A stretch of 64,000 nt of DNA from Phycisphaeraceae bacterium (GCA_019636495.1 JAHBXL010000001.1:434001-498000), one strand, 5' to 3'; numbered from the stretch's first letter, positions 1 to 12,805 are shown. The notes: generated by a model not told the origin, from the letters alone. Numbers and translations: made by a program.

Positions 1-1
1 C

Positions 2-820
2 CTCGTGTTCCTCTGCCTCCCCCACGAGGCCGCGATGGAGCACACGCCCGCACTGCTGGCACGCGGTGTCAAGGTCGTGGATCTCTCCGCGGCCTACCGG
101 CTCCGAGATTCGGCGACCTATGAGCGGGCCTATGGCCACACACACACCGACGCCGCGGGCCTGCCCAGGTCCGTGTACGGGCTCACCGAGTGGTTCCGTG
201 ACGAGGTCCGCGGGTGCGATTTGTGCGCCAACCCCGGCTGCTACCCGACGGCCGCGGCGATCGCGCTCCTCCCTTTGCTCCGCGCAGGGCTGATCGATCC
301 ATCATCGATCATCATCAACGCGGCCTCGGGCGTGAGTGGCGCGGGCCGCGCCCCCAAGCCCAACCTGCACTATCCCGAGGCCAACGAGAACTTCTCGGCC
401 TACGGCATTGGTGTGCACCGTCACCAGCCGGAGATCGCCCAGACCCTGCGGCTCAAGGGCGGCGACTTCGGCGCCGCGCTCGGCGGCGAGCCGCTCTTTG
501 TGCCGCACCTGCTGCCGCTGGAGCGGGGCATCCTCGAGACCATCTACGCCGCCCCCGCGACGGCGGGACTGGACACCCTGGCGGTGCAGTCCTGCCTGAA
601 GGCCGCGTACGAGCGCGAGCCATTTGTCGTTGTGCGCGATGATGCGCCGACGCTGCGCGATGTGCAGCGCACCAACATGCTGCACGTCAACGGTCGCGTC
701 GTGAACGGCCGCGTGGTCCTGGTCGCGGCGGAGGACAACCTCGTCAAGGGCGCATCGGGTCAGGCCGTGCAGAACGCCAACTTGATGCTCGGCCTCGATG
801 AGACGTGCGGGTTGCTTTGA
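2..820 (+). CDS. argC: N-acetyl-gamma-glutamyl-phosphate reductase, 5' partial
   Basis: This enzyme reduces N-acetylglutamyl phosphate to the semialdehyde with NADPH, the third step of arginine biosynthesis in the cytoplasm. The reading frame is open from the left edge, so the NADP-binding N-terminus lies outside the window. The visible part contains the catalytic cysteine in NPGCYPT (about residue 77 of the visible part), the family ASGVSGAGR segment and the HRHQPEI stretch with its catalytic-type histidine, followed by the usual C-terminal PHLLP and EDNLVKGASGQAVQN motifs. The stop at 818-820 is 10 bp from the convergent CPBP gene. Family identity is secure; only the start is missing. Confidence 0.95.
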   Translation, partial: LVFLCLPHEAAMEHTPALLARGVKVVDLSAAYRLRDSATYERAYGHTHTDAAGLPRSVYGLTEWFRDEVRGCDLCANPGCYPTAAAIALLPLLRAGLIDPSSIIINAASGVSGAGRAPKPNLHYPEANENFSAYGIGVHRHQPEIAQTLRLKGGDFGAALGGEPLFVPHLLPLERGILETIYAAPATAGLDTLAVQSCLKAAYEREPFVVVRDDAPTLRDVQRTNMLHVNGRVVNGRVVLVAAEDNLVKGASGQAVQNANLMLGLDETCGLL

Positions 821-830
821 GCGCGATGAC

Positions 831-1688
831 TCAGGACCGTGCTGCGAGGAACACCAGCACCATCGCGTCGTAGATAGCGTGAGCGCCGACAACCACGCCG
901 AACCCCCGCAGCACGTACACGTTCCCGAGGTACGCGCCGGCGATGGTGATGAACACCAGCCGGTGGATGTCCGGTGCGCCCGAGGCCAAGCGCGGGTCGT
1001 GGTACAGCGCAAACGCCACCGCCGTGCCCAGCACGGCGACGGTGCAGGCGATCCAGTTCTTGGCGCCCAGCAGGTCGCGAACAACCATGTGCACCAGCGC
1101 GATGCCCACGAGTCGGAAGAGCATTTCCTCGTACAGCCCTGCGCCGATCGAGATCGTCAGCCGCGCCTGCCACGACTCGGCCATCAGCCCGCCGTGCACC
1201 GCCCCCTGCGCCGATGCGAGCGCGACCTCGGGCCCGATGCCCGCCATCGCGCTCATGCGGCTATAGAGCGCCGACAGCACCAGCAGGGGCAGTGCCCACG
1301 CGATCGACTCGGCGAGCATGCCCAGCAGCGTCGCGCTGCGAACACGCCACGGGTCGCGCGTCATCACGTGCCACACCAGCAGCACGGTCACGAGCGCGAC
1401 CCCCGGCACGAACAGGCCGACAACGCCCAGCGCCTGGAAGAAGTCGCCGAAGAGTTTCTGCGCCTCGATCGTCTTGCGCGTGCCGGCCTCGGGATTGGTC
1501 AGGTACACCGCCGACCCGAGTTCATACAGCAGCACCAGCGGCAGCAGGAACACCAGCACCGGCAGCGGACGCGTCGATGCCCACCAGTAACTGTCGAGTT
1601 TGTCGTACGTCGAGGGCGCGCGGTCACCCTGCCTCGGCTCCTCGCGCCGGTTGCTCCCGCCCTGGTCTTTCGCGTGTGCTCTCGCCAC
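831..1688 (-). CDS. CPBP-family intramembrane metalloprotease
   Basis: This is a predicted multi-pass membrane protease of the CPBP (Abi/Rce1-like) family. It has about six hydrophobic segments. The conserved motifs are all present: EEMLFR (EExxxR), FALYH (FxxxH) and HAIYD (HxxxD in place of the commoner HxxxN/B), which are the expected metal and catalytic residues. The start is uncertain. An in-frame ATG at 1769 lies in the loop of the rpsT terminator hairpin and has no ribosome-binding site, so the GTG at 1688 is used here; no strong Shine-Dalgarno precedes it either. It lies just downstream of rpsT on the same strand. The substrate is unknown; related bacterial proteins process prenylated or secreted peptides or take part in bacteriocin immunity. 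Confidence 0.8.
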   Translation of the reverse strand: MARAHAKDQGGSNRREEPRQGDRAPSTYDKLDSYWWASTRPLPVLVFLLPLVLLYELGSAVYLTNPEAGTRKTIEAQKLFGDFFQALGVVGLFVPGVALVTVLLVWHVMTRDPWRVRSATLLGMLAESIAWALPLLVLSALYSRMSAMAGIGPEVALASAQGAVHGGLMAESWQARLTISIGAGLYEEMLFRLVGIALVHMVVRDLLGAKNWIACTVAVLGTAVAFALYHDPRLASGAPDIHRLVFITIAGAYLGNVYVLRGFGVVVGAHAIYDAMVLVFLAARS

Positions 1689-1743
1689 CGTCGTTGAGCG
1701 TAGCGGGCCGCCGCGTCCGCTGCGCTCGCCGGTCCGACTCGCC

Positions 1744-1784
1744 CCAAAGCACAACGGCCCGCGCTCCATCCGGGCGCGGGCCGT
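1744..1784 (-). terminator. Rho-independent terminator of rpsT
   Basis: A perfect 10-bp stem (CGGCCCGCGC at 1755-1764 pairing with 1774-1783, extended by one A-T pair) has a 9-nt loop. On the minus strand it is followed by TTGTGCTTT. It lies about 50 bp past the rpsT stop. The loop contains the ATG that would otherwise be the upstream start of the CPBP gene. Confidence 0.7.
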
Positions 1785-1834
1785 CTTCGGTCGTTGCTGG
1801 TCTTCGCTCGCGCCGGCAGGGTGCCGGCCGACGA

Positions 1835-2110
1835 TCACTTCTTCGCCGCGGCGCGTTCGCGCAGACGCTTGTTCAGGCGGCTCTTGCGGCGGGCGGCCTG
1901 GTTCTTGTGGATCACACCCTTGGCCGCGGTGCGGTCGATCAGTTTCTGCAGGCCCTGGAACGAAGTCTTGGCCTCGGCCACCTGGCCGTGCGTCAACTTG
2001 TTCAGGAAATCGCGGATTGCATCCCGCATGGCGCGGAGGCGCCAGCGGTTGCGGGCGCGACGCTTGGCGTTCTGACGGATGCGTTTCTTGGCCGAGAGCG
2101 AGTGAGCCAT
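1835..2110 (-). CDS. rpsT: 30S ribosomal protein S20
   Basis: This is a small basic protein of 91 residues that binds 16S rRNA in the 30S subunit. It starts MAHSLSAKKRIRQNAKRR, the typical S20 N-terminus, and ends in Lys/Arg/Ala-rich helices (NQAARRKSRLNKRL). The longer open frame to 2212 lacks S20 features, so the ATG at 2110 is chosen; GAAGG lies a few bases upstream. The length matches the usual 85-95 residues. A strong hairpin terminator follows. Confidence 0.97.
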   Translation of the reverse strand: MAHSLSAKKRIRQNAKRRARNRWRLRAMRDAIRDFLNKLTHGQVAEAKTSFQGLQKLIDRTAAKGVIHKNQAARRKSRLNKRLRERAAAKK

Positions 2111-2342
2111 ATGAACCTTCGGGTCCTGTTTGGAAAGGGGAATCGACCTGCGAGGGCAAGTATTGGCCGCCCGGGCCTGCCGATCAAGGCGGGCGCGCTC
2201 CGCCGGCAACATCCTCCCGCCGCAAGCCCGGCGGTGCCCTCAAGAACTCGCTTCACCACCGGCGAGCGCCGCGTCCGAACCCGCCCATTTTCCAACCTTC
2301 CCTTGCCGCCCGAACACCGCACCCCTACCATGCGGGCCCTGA

Positions 2343-2416
2343 GCGGGCGTAGCTCAATTGGATAGAGCACCTGACTACGGATCAGGAGGTTGAAGGTTCG
2401 AGTCCTTCCGCCCGTG
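2343..2416 (+). tRNA. tRNA-Arg (anticodon ACG)
   Basis: A complete cloverleaf can be drawn: acceptor GCGGGCG with CGCCCGT, D stem GCTC/GAGC, anticodon stem CCTGA/TCAGG with loop CTACGGA (anticodon ACG), and T arm GAAGG-TTCGAGT-CCTTC. The length is 74 nt with discriminator G; CCA is not encoded. The gene sits between rpsT and the kinase gene, on the opposite strand to both. Confidence 0.96.
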
Positions 2417-2497
2417 TTGCTTCGCCTTGGGAACAGGGGTCGTTCGGGGATCTGTAAAACCGGCCCATTCAGTTGCCGCGGCCATCCGCCGCCGCGG

Positions 2498-5743
<3,246 letters not shown>

Positions 5744-5789
5744 GCTCGAATGTTCATGCCGCGGCGCAGCGAGCGCCGCCCGCAGAGCC

Positions 5790-7223
5790 TCAGCGCATCG
5801 CGCGCAGGTGCTCAATGTACCACGCGTGCGATCTTGCGCCCATCCGGTAGCACGACAGTTCAAATTTCTCGTTGGGCGAGTGCACCCGGTCATCATCGAG
5901 CCCGAAGCCCATGAAGACCGTCTCGAGGCCGCAGATGGCCTTGAGTTGCCCGGCCACGGGGATCGAACCGCCGCTCTTGATGAGCGCTGGCGCGCGGCCG
6001 CACGCCTTCTCCACCGCCGCGGAGGCGGCACGCAGCAGCGGCGAATCGGTCTGCACGGTCGCGGGGTCGCCGCCGGAATGCAGATGGAACTCCCAGCGGC
6101 AGCCTGGCGGCGTGCGCTCGCGGCACCAGTCAAAGAACGCGTCGGCGATCTTCTGCGGCTCCTGGTCGGCGACAAGACGGAAACTGACCTTCGCCGCGGC
6201 CCACGCGGGAATGACCGTCTTGGCGCCCGCGCCGGTGTAGCCTCCGAAAATGCCGTTGATCTCGGCGGTCGGCCGGGCCCACTCGCGCTCCAGCGACGAG
6301 AAGCCGGCCTCGCCGATATCGGCCTCCGGAGGCAGGCCGATCTTCCGCAGCGCGGCCGCGGCGTTGACGTTGAGTTTCTGCCACGCGGCGCGTTCATCCG
6401 CGCCCAGCGGTCGGACCGCATCGTAGAAGCCCGGGATCGTGATGCGCCGGTCGGCATCCCACAGTTGCGCGAGCACCTTGACCAGTTCATTGTTGGGGTT
6501 CGGGCACCGCCCACCCCAAAGCCCGGAGTGCAGATCCTGGTCGGGCCCGTGCAGTTTGATCTCGGTGTACGTCAGGCCGCGAACGCCGTAGGTGATCGCG
6601 GGCCGCTCGCGCGAGAGCATGCCCGTATCGGAGATGAGGCACACATCGCATTCTCGGAAGCGGTCGGCGCTCTGCCGCAGGTAACGGTCGAGGTTCACCG
6701 AGCCTGATTCCTCCTCGCCCTCAAGCAGCACGGTGAAGCGCGCTCCGCCGGCGACCGCGCTGCCCGCTTCCTTCCACGCGCGCAAGGCCTCGAGGAACAT
6801 CATCACCTGCCCCTTGTCATCGCTCGCGCCGCGAGCCACGATGCGCTCGCCGGGACCGCCGGGCGTCCCGGGTTTCACAACCGGCTCAAACGGGCCCGAC
6901 TCCCACAGATCCACCGGATCGACCGGCTGCACGTCGTAATGGCCATAGAACAGCACGTGCGGGCCGGAGGCCAATCCGACGTCCGGCGTAGTGGCCAGCA
7001 CGATCGGGTGCCCGCTCCCGGCGGGATCGCCAGTCTCGTGGATCTCGACCCTCAGCCCGCTCTCGTGAAGGTGGGCCGCGGCCCACTCCGCCGCGCGGCG
7101 GACATCGGCCTTGTACGCCGGATCGGTGCTGATGCTGGGGATCTTCAGCCAGTCGATCAGACGCGAGACCGACTGATTCTCGTTGGTTTCCAGCCACGTG
7201 AGGACGTCGTTGATGCCGGGCAT
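5790..7223 (-). CDS. M20-family dipeptidase/carboxypeptidase
   Basis: This 477-residue zinc peptidase is similar to CNDP/PepV-type dipeptidases that release amino acids from short peptides in the cytoplasm. Metal ligands are visible in order: the His and Asp of FYGHYDVQP, the Glu pair in EGEEESGS, the Asp in ISDTGM, and the late His in DDRVHSPNE. The dimerisation (lid) domain sits between them with the HSGLWGG segment typical of this subgroup. The ATG at 7223 has GGGAG about 6 nt upstream. The length is normal for the family. It probably precedes the kinase gene in the same transcription unit. Confidence 0.93.
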   Translation of the reverse strand: MPGINDVLTWLETNENQSVSRLIDWLKIPSISTDPAYKADVRRAAEWAAAHLHESGLRVEIHETGDPAGSGHPIVLATTPDVGLASGPHVLFYGHYDVQPVDPVDLWESGPFEPVVKPGTPGGPGERIVARGASDDKGQVMMFLEALRAWKEAGSAVAGGARFTVLLEGEEESGSVNLDRYLRQSADRFRECDVCLISDTGMLSRERPAITYGVRGLTYTEIKLHGPDQDLHSGLWGGRCPNPNNELVKVLAQLWDADRRITIPGFYDAVRPLGADERAAWQKLNVNAAAALRKIGLPPEADIGEAGFSSLEREWARPTAEINGIFGGYTGAGAKTVIPAWAAAKVSFRLVADQEPQKIADAFFDWCRERTPPGCRWEFHLHSGGDPATVQTDSPLLRAASAAVEKACGRAPALIKSGGSIPVAGQLKAICGLETVFMGFGLDDDRVHSPNEKFELSCYRMGARSHAWYIEHLRAMR

Positions 7224-7287
7224 GCAGTGCTCCCTGGGTCGCCAAGTCTACGGGCCGCGTGCGGGAGTGTGGCGCATCGGGCGCAGC

Positions 7288-7320
7288 AAAAAGGCCCCCG
7301 CCGCGAAGGGCGAGGGCCTT
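7288..7320 (-). terminator. Rho-independent terminator after the lamin-tail protein gene
   Basis: On the minus strand AAGGCCCTCGCC pairs with GGCGGGGGCCTT (one mismatch), and the hairpin is followed by TTTTT. It lies about 30 bp past the stop of the 7352 gene and upstream of the M20 gene, so it separates the two units. Confidence 0.75.
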
Positions 7321-7351
7321 GGTCAAAGTACGTATCTGGGGCGAGGCGCGA

Positions 7352-9613
7352 TCAGCAGGGGCCGACGCCGTGGGCAAACCACGCGCTCAGGAACGCGAAG
7401 ATGGCCGGGACACCGGGCGAGCCACCGAAGTTGGTCGCGGCAGGGATGCCCGCGAACCAGTCGGTCAGGAACGAGAAGATGTCGTTGACCTCGACCAGCG
7501 TGTTCCCGTCCCAGTCGGCCGGGCAGTTGGCCGGGCAGGAGACGCCGGAGCACGTCGCGGCGAAGGAGTCCGGCGTGCCGTTCGAGAAGATGCAGCCGCC
7601 CAGGGCGAGCACGGTGCACGAGCCGTTGATGCAGCACGCGACCGACTGGCCGTTGCAGGTGGTCTGGTTGCACGCCGCGCCGTCGCCGAGGTAGAAGCCG
7701 CCGGCGGTGTCGCACTGCGCGGCGGTCATGACCGAGCAGGTCTGGTTCAGAAGGCAGCACGCGCCGGTGGCCGGGCCCGCAGCGCAGATGTTGAAGGGCG
7801 ATGCGGTGTTGCGCGGGGCCGGTGCGCCGGGGAAGAAGTCCGGGGCGTTCTGATCGGTGTCCTGGCAGCCGTCATCAAGACGGAAGTTGGCGACGGTGTT
7901 GGTCAGGCCGGGCGCGCCGAAGAGGCCTTCCTGGCACGATTGGCCGGTGCCGTAGGCAACGAGGTCCATCACGCTCGGATCCGAGCAGTTGGCACCGATG
8001 AGCGTCGTCGTGTTGACCAGCGCGACCTTGCCGCCGGTGGCGCTCATCGCGATGTTGCCGATGGCATCGGGCGTGGGCAGGTCGAGCGTGCCGCCCGAGC
8101 CCACGGCCTGCTGGATGAGGTAGTACTGGCCGGGCTGGAGCGAGAACTCGGTGAGGTCGGTCTTGGCATTGAAGGCGCCCGCGCTGGAGGCATACTGCAC
8201 CGACCAGCCGGTGAGATCCACCGGTGTCTGGCCGCGGTTGAAGATCTCGATGAAGTCGTTCTTGTAGTCAGCCCCGGCATTGCCGCCGCCGCCGTAGACC
8301 TGGCTGATCACGACCTGCGAGTCCGACGGCGAGCAGTTGATGATCTCGACCTGCCCGTTGCCCGAGACCATGCGGCCATCCAGGTCCATGCCCGACCACG
8401 TCATGGTGCGGACGCCAACCGGGAACGCGCCGATGGCAAACTCGAAACTCCAGGTGTTGTCGAACGCGACACGGTCACCGTTGGTGCCATCGTCATAGAG
8501 CACCTGCGAGGCCGAGCCGCCCAGGAGCGAAAGGTCCGCCGTCAGCGAGCCCGCGGCGAACACCGGGTTGCCGGTGCTCGCGGGGTTGATGAAGACCACC
8601 ACGCGTGCCATGCCGCCCTCGGCGCACAGCGCCAAGGGCTCGATCAGGCCGGATGCGGAGGGGTAGCAACGGTCGACGAGTACATCGACCGGAGCCGTCG
8701 TCGTGCGGTTCTGCGCATCGGAGATGGTGAGCGTCATGCTCTTGAGGCCGGCGGAAATGCCCGCGCCGACGGTCTGGGTCCACTCGAAGGTGTTGCCGCC
8801 CAGATTGGTGAAGGACTGCGCGTTGGAGCCGCCGATCGGCGTGAGGTTGCCGGTGACGGTGATGCCGGTGCTGGCGGGCATCGAGCCGGGGGTGACAGTC
8901 ACGGTGATCGTCACGTCCTCGGTGTTGCACACCACGAACGGGAATGCCGAGCCGGAACCCGTCGGCGGGTTGCCGGCGCAGTTGGCGAACGGCGAGGCCG
9001 AGTTGCGAGGGGCTGGTGCTGCGGCTGAGAAGTCCGCCGCGTTGTTGTTCGTGTCCACACAACCGCCGTTGGCTCGGAAGTGCGCAGTCGAGTTGCTCAA
9101 CGTCGCCGCCGGCGCACCCTCAAAGCACAGTGCCCCGGAACTGTAACCGATCAGGTCAACGATCGATGCAGCATTGCATGTGCTGCCAAGCACACCCAGA
9201 ACCGTGGCGTTGTTGACCAGAGCGACGCGACCCTGCGTCGCATTCATGTTGATCGTGCCCGTTGCATCGGGCGTGGGCAGCGGCGCGGGGTTGTTCGCGC
9301 CAGCGGCGAGTTGGACAAGGTAGTACTGGCCCGGCTGAAGCGTGCCCGACAGCACCACGGGAACGTTCGTGGATGGGTTGCCGGAACCAAATCCGCCGGA
9401 ACTGTCCGTCTGCGATGCGTACTGAACCGACCAGCCCGTGATGTCAACCGGAGTTGAGCCGGTGTTGAGCAGTTCGACGAAGTCGTTTGTGTACTGCGCG
9501 CCAGTGTTCCCGCCGCCGCCGTACACCTGGCTGATGACCACCTGTGCGTTCGCGGAACCGGCGATACACATCGCCGCGGCGAGCGCGCCCGCCAGTTGCT
9601 TGATAATCCTCAT
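7352..9613 (-). CDS. exported protein with two lamin-tail domains and a dockerin-like tail
   Basis: This 753-residue secreted protein starts with a signal peptide (MRIIKQLAGALAAAMC, cleavage near ANAQ). There are two copies of a lamin tail domain, each opening with QVVISQVYGGGGN and containing TGWSVQYAS and LQPGQYYL, at roughly residues 25-190 and 430-590. Ig-like segments lie between them. Near the C-terminus are two Cys-rich units (ACC...C...C...GG) and a final tail CPADWDGN...DIFSFLTDWFAG, repeated as IFAFLSAWF, of the GC-type dockerin-like class. AGGAG precedes the ATG at 9613, which decides the start over the longer frame. The protein is probably surface-attached; ligand and binding partner are unknown. 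Confidence 0.82.
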   Translation of the reverse strand: MRIIKQLAGALAAAMCIAGSANAQVVISQVYGGGGNTGAQYTNDFVELLNTGSTPVDITGWSVQYASQTDSSGGFGSGNPSTNVPVVLSGTLQPGQYYLVQLAAGANNPAPLPTPDATGTINMNATQGRVALVNNATVLGVLGSTCNAASIVDLIGYSSGALCFEGAPAATLSNSTAHFRANGGCVDTNNNAADFSAAAPAPRNSASPFANCAGNPPTGSGSAFPFVVCNTEDVTITVTVTPGSMPASTGITVTGNLTPIGGSNAQSFTNLGGNTFEWTQTVGAGISAGLKSMTLTISDAQNRTTTAPVDVLVDRCYPSASGLIEPLALCAEGGMARVVVFINPASTGNPVFAAGSLTADLSLLGGSASQVLYDDGTNGDRVAFDNTWSFEFAIGAFPVGVRTMTWSGMDLDGRMVSGNGQVEIINCSPSDSQVVISQVYGGGGNAGADYKNDFIEIFNRGQTPVDLTGWSVQYASSAGAFNAKTDLTEFSLQPGQYYLIQQAVGSGGTLDLPTPDAIGNIAMSATGGKVALVNTTTLIGANCSDPSVMDLVAYGTGQSCQEGLFGAPGLTNTVANFRLDDGCQDTDQNAPDFFPGAPAPRNTASPFNICAAGPATGACCLLNQTCSVMTAAQCDTAGGFYLGDGAACNQTTCNGQSVACCINGSCTVLALGGCIFSNGTPDSFAATCSGVSCPANCPADWDGNTLVEVNDIFSFLTDWFAGIPAATNFGGSPGVPAIFAFLSAWFAHGVGPC

Positions 9614-10030
9614 CGCGTCGTTCTCCTTCGGACGTGTTTGGAAACTCGGATTCGTGGACTTTGAGACCCGTGCCGGGTCGACGGTGCTGGTCGGATGTCT
9701 GCTCGATGCCGCGGGCTGCTGGCGCTTCGGCATGCAGGGGGGACTTCGGTGGGGCGGGAGCGGCAAAGCCTGCGCGAATCGGCCCGAGCGCAGAATCATG
9801 GCCGCGAGCGATTCCGTGCTCTGTTCAAGGAGTACTCAAGGCCGTGTGCTGGCAGGTCGGGAAAACTCTCTCCCCGGTGCCGTCAAAGAGGATAGCCCGA
9901 GGCCGCAACAGAGCAAGGCGAATGGCCCGCAACAGCCCTGAAATGCTGTCAAAGTCTGGTCAAGAGAACTTGGCCGTATCGCGATGCGTGCAGCGCGAGC
10001 GACACACCCGAATCGGGCAATCCCTCAGGT
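9614..10030. other. intergenic region without a recognised gene
   Basis: These 417 bp separate two minus-strand genes. They should hold the promoter of the lamin-tail gene, but I see no convincing sigma70 or sigma54 boxes. Two TTGAC-like hexamers on the minus strand lack a matching -10. No hairpin with a T-tract is obvious, and open frames here lack coding features. Confidence 0.4.
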
Positions 10031-11059
10031 CTAGGGAAGAACCTGCCCGGCAGTATGGAATGCCTGAGATTCCTCGCTGGACTGGCCCCCGGTGAAGATG
10101 CTGTTGCTGGGATACCAAGGGGTTGCGTCCCGCCGGGCCTGCGCGACGCCCATGTCGCCTGCGTGCCCATCGAAGTACACGACGTTCATCTTCTCGCTCG
10201 GGTGGCGGAAGGAGAGTTTGTGGTTGTTCGGCGCGCCGTCGCCGCCGCGGCCATAGGCCTGCGAGCCCCGGAAGATCGGACCCGGGTCGGTGAAGGAACT
10301 GTACCACTGCGGGTTGGGCGTGATGTCGAAATCCAAGACCTGCTGGCTGGTCAGGAACCGGGTGCCATCGGCAACGAGAACCTTGTTCGACAGTTGCGTA
10401 CCGACCTTGTCGAAGCGCGGCGCGTAGGTGCTCACGACCGAAACCGGCGTGGTGAAGCCGAACCGCGGGATGATCGAGAGCGGCAGCCCGTTGGGGCCGA
10501 TGGGGCGGAAGCGCGCGGCCTGCGTGGCGTTTGGGTACATGTGGAACGCCGCGGGAGACAGATAACTGACCTGCTTGATCCCGACCTGCTGGATCATGGA
10601 GACGAAGTCCGACAGGTCGCCCGCCCCGCCCCAGTGGACCTGCTCGAACTTCGTTGCGGCGCAGCCGTAGCGCTCGAAGATCTCCTTCGACCGCCACGCG
10701 CGGTTGGTGGACATCCGCGCGACATCGCCCATCGTCGGGCTGATCCAGTCATAGGTCGTGGTCGGCATGTCGCTGCGCGTGTCGCCGAGATAGCCCACGC
10801 CGTTGTCGACCTGCCCGCCCATGCCCGAGGTATTCACGCCGGCGAAGTAGTCTTTCCAGTCGTTCCCATACGTCAGTTGTCCGACGGCCAACTGCCGCGC
10901 CGAACTCTTGCACACCATCATCCGGGCCGCTTCACGCGCCTTGCCGAGCGACGGCAGCAGGATGCCCACCAGCAGCGCGATGATGGCAATGACGATCAAC
11001 AACTCGATCAGCGTGAAGGCGCGGCGTGTCGGCTTGGGTCGCTGGGTTTGTGTGTTCAT
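10031..11059 (-). CDS. prepilin-like protein with H-X9-DG domain
   Basis: This 342-residue protein has a type IV pilin-like leader ([14 protein letters not shown] followed by [13 protein letters not shown]); the cleavage site precedes Phe, with the conserved Glu at +5. The hydrophobic helix leads into a globular part. Near the C-terminus is [10 protein letters not shown], the planctomycete H-X9-DG signature. AAGGA lies upstream of the ATG at 11059. A small membrane protein gene is 37 bp upstream on the same strand, so they are probably cotranscribed. The prepilin peptidase at 17873 could process it. In this phylum such proteins are very numerous, and most are thought to be pseudopilins or anchored surface proteins rather than pilus subunits. 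Confidence 0.85.
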   Translation of the reverse strand: MNTQTQRPKPTRRAFTLIELLIVIAIIALLVGILLPSLGKAREAARMMVCKSSARQLAVGQLTYGNDWKDYFAGVNTSGMGGQVDNGVGYLGDTRSDMPTTTYDWISPTMGDVARMSTNRAWRSKEIFERYGCAATKFEQVHWGGAGDLSDFVSMIQQVGIKQVSYLSPAAFHMYPNATQAARFRPIGPNGLPLSIIPRFGFTTPVSVVSTYAPRFDKVGTQLSNKVLVADGTRFLTSQQVLDFDITPNPQWYSSFTDPGPIFRGSQAYGRGGDGAPNNHKLSFRHPSEKMNVVYFDGHAGDMGVAQARRDATPWYPSNSIFTGGQSSEESQAFHTAGQVLP

Positions 11060-11096
11060 GGTGCCGTCCTTCGATCGCGCGGGCCGCATGCCGAGG

Positions 11097-11477
11097 TCAC
11101 TTGTTGCCCGGGTAGCGCAATGGCTTGCCCGGAGCGATCAGCAACTCGCCCGACTTCGGGTCCACCGCTTTGTTGGTCACGTCCTTGTCAAGGTATTGCA
11201 GCAGTTGCATGTCCCGCGAGTTCACGAACAATGTGCCGTCGTCGTCCTTGTCCAGCCGGACCAGTTGCAGTTTGCCGGTGGACGGATGCAGCGCGGGGTT
11301 CGTGATCCGCGTGCGGTTCAGATTCACCTCGTAGATCTCGCCGCTCTCCACGTCCACCATCAGAATCACGTTCGCCAGTTCGACACGATCGCCGCCAAGC
11401 ATCGTCCAGGCGGCCGAGCCGATCCCCACGGCCAGCCCGATCACGATCAGCGCGATCTGCCACGGCTTGGCTTTCAT
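11097..11477 (-). CDS. small membrane-anchored protein of unknown function
   Basis: This 126-residue protein has one N-terminal hydrophobic segment ([17 protein letters not shown]) and a soluble part that appears to describe a structured fold with [10 protein letters not shown] and [13 protein letters not shown] do not recognise a family. The start MKAKPWQ at 11477 is chosen because the frame upstream is Arg/Ser-rich and lacks coding character. It lies directly upstream of the prepilin-like gene, a pairing that suggests an accessory role in the same envelope structure. Confidence 0.7.
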   Translation of the reverse strand: MKAKPWQIALIVIGLAVGIGSAAWTMLGGDRVELANVILMVDVESGEIYEVNLNRTRITNPALHPSTGKLQLVRLDKDDDGTLFVNSRDMQLLQYLDKDVTNKAVDPKSGELLIAPGKPLRYPGNK

Positions 11478-11689
11478 CGTGTCGGCGTCTCCGAAACTCT
11501 TCCCGTGGCGACTCGCCGCGGGCGTCGAGGCGGCGGACTTCGCCCGCCGGACGGGGCGGGACTCAAGGCCGAAAGAGTGTACTCGCCGCCGCGCGGGTTT
11601 GCCGGAATCGGCACCGACTTTGCGCACCCTTGACTCTCGGGGTGTTCCGTTCCAACCCCCCGCCCGCGGCCTGGAAAATCGACGCCGAA

Positions 11690-12757
11690 CTACTTGTCAG
11701 CAAGCGACAGGTCCAGAACCACCGGATAGTGATCCGACGCATACCCCTCAGGCGGCGGCGTCGTCCGCCAGTCCACGCCCTCCGGACGGGCCGGAACGCC
11801 GAGCACGAACCGGGTCTCGGTATGCACGCGCTTCGCCGCGGCGGGGCTGAGAAGAATGTGATCGATCACCCGGCCCGATTCATGCGTCACCCAGTCGGGG
11901 TCGCCCTTGGTCCGGTCGGCAAACGCGTCCACAAAGCCGCCGCTGATGAAGGTCCGGTACGGCTGCTCGCCGGGCTGACAGTTCAGGTCGCCGACGATCG
12001 CGATCTGGTAGTTGGGGTCCAGGGCGAGCAGTTCCCTGGCGAGTTCGACGGTCTTCATCGCCTCGCGGTTCCGCCAGTAGTTGTTGTCGCGCCCGCTCTT
12101 CTGGTGCACCACGAACAACGCGAGCGTATACGGCGCGGCATCGGGCCTCGAAGCATCGGGCACTTCCACCATCACGCGCAGCGGCGAGCGGCGGAACTCG
12201 ATCGGCTCGCCGCGGAACTCGGACTTCTCCGGGTGCGTTCCGCCCAAGGGCAGGCCGGGCCAGACTTTTGGATCCTTGAGGGGGAAGCGGCTCAGCACCG
12301 AGTTCTCGATGCCGCGCGAGTCGCCCGAATCGAGCGAAACCACGTGCGTGTAGCCCATGTCGGAGAGAAACTCGTCGCGGAACCAGAGCAGAGCCTGCAG
12401 GGATTCGACCTCCTGCAGCGCGACGATGTCGGGATTGGCGCGGCGGATGGCCTCGGCCGCGGCGGCGCGGTGGGCCGCGGGCTTGGTCATGTCCTTGTCG
12501 TCAAAGCGACCGGTCAGTGCCGGGTCGTCGTGTTCATCGAAGAGGTTCTCGATGTTGTACGACATCAATCGGATCGTGCCGGCGGGCTTGGCCGGCGCGG
12601 TGGCTACGCCGAAGCGGAACGCGCGCGAGGGCGCGGCATCCGCCGGCGGCTTGGTCGAGGGTTGGGCGGGGGTGGCCGCGGGCTGCGCAGACGCCGCGAA
12701 CGAGACGAGCAACGCAGCACCGGGCGCTGCAAACGCGAAGAGTCGGGACCAACTCAT
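11690..12757 (-). CDS. exported endonuclease/exonuclease/phosphatase-family hydrolase
   Basis: This 355-residue protein has a signal peptide (MSWSRLFAFAAPGAALLVSF, cleavage near ASAQ). The EEP fold motifs are present: MSYNIENLF, IVALQEVE (metal-binding Glu), GDLNCQPG (Asp/Asn) and the final SDHYPVVLDL (catalytic Asp-His). It probably acts outside the cytoplasm on nucleic acids or phosphoesters; the exact substrate cannot be read from sequence. Of three nearby ATGs, the one at 12757 has GGAG at proper spacing. It lies 48 bp downstream of hpnE on the same strand, and a functional link to it is not evident. Confidence 0.85.
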   Translation of the reverse strand: MSWSRLFAFAAPGAALLVSFAASAQPAATPAQPSTKPPADAAPSRAFRFGVATAPAKPAGTIRLMSYNIENLFDEHDDPALTGRFDDKDMTKPAAHRAAAAEAIRRANPDIVALQEVESLQALLWFRDEFLSDMGYTHVVSLDSGDSRGIENSVLSRFPLKDPKVWPGLPLGGTHPEKSEFRGEPIEFRRSPLRVMVEVPDASRPDAAPYTLALFVVHQKSGRDNNYWRNREAMKTVELARELLALDPNYQIAIVGDLNCQPGEQPYRTFISGGFVDAFADRTKGDPDWVTHESGRVIDHILLSPAAAKRVHTETRFVLGVPARPEGVDWRTTPPPEGYASDHYPVVLDLSLADK

Positions 12758-12805
12758 GGGCATGCTCCAGAGACACATCGGATGGCCGCTTGTACCGTGC
12801 TGCGG

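Noticed and set aside
2430..2497. terminator after the kinase gene
   Set aside because: A GCCGCGG/CCGCGGC hairpin is present, but no T-tract follows on the minus strand.
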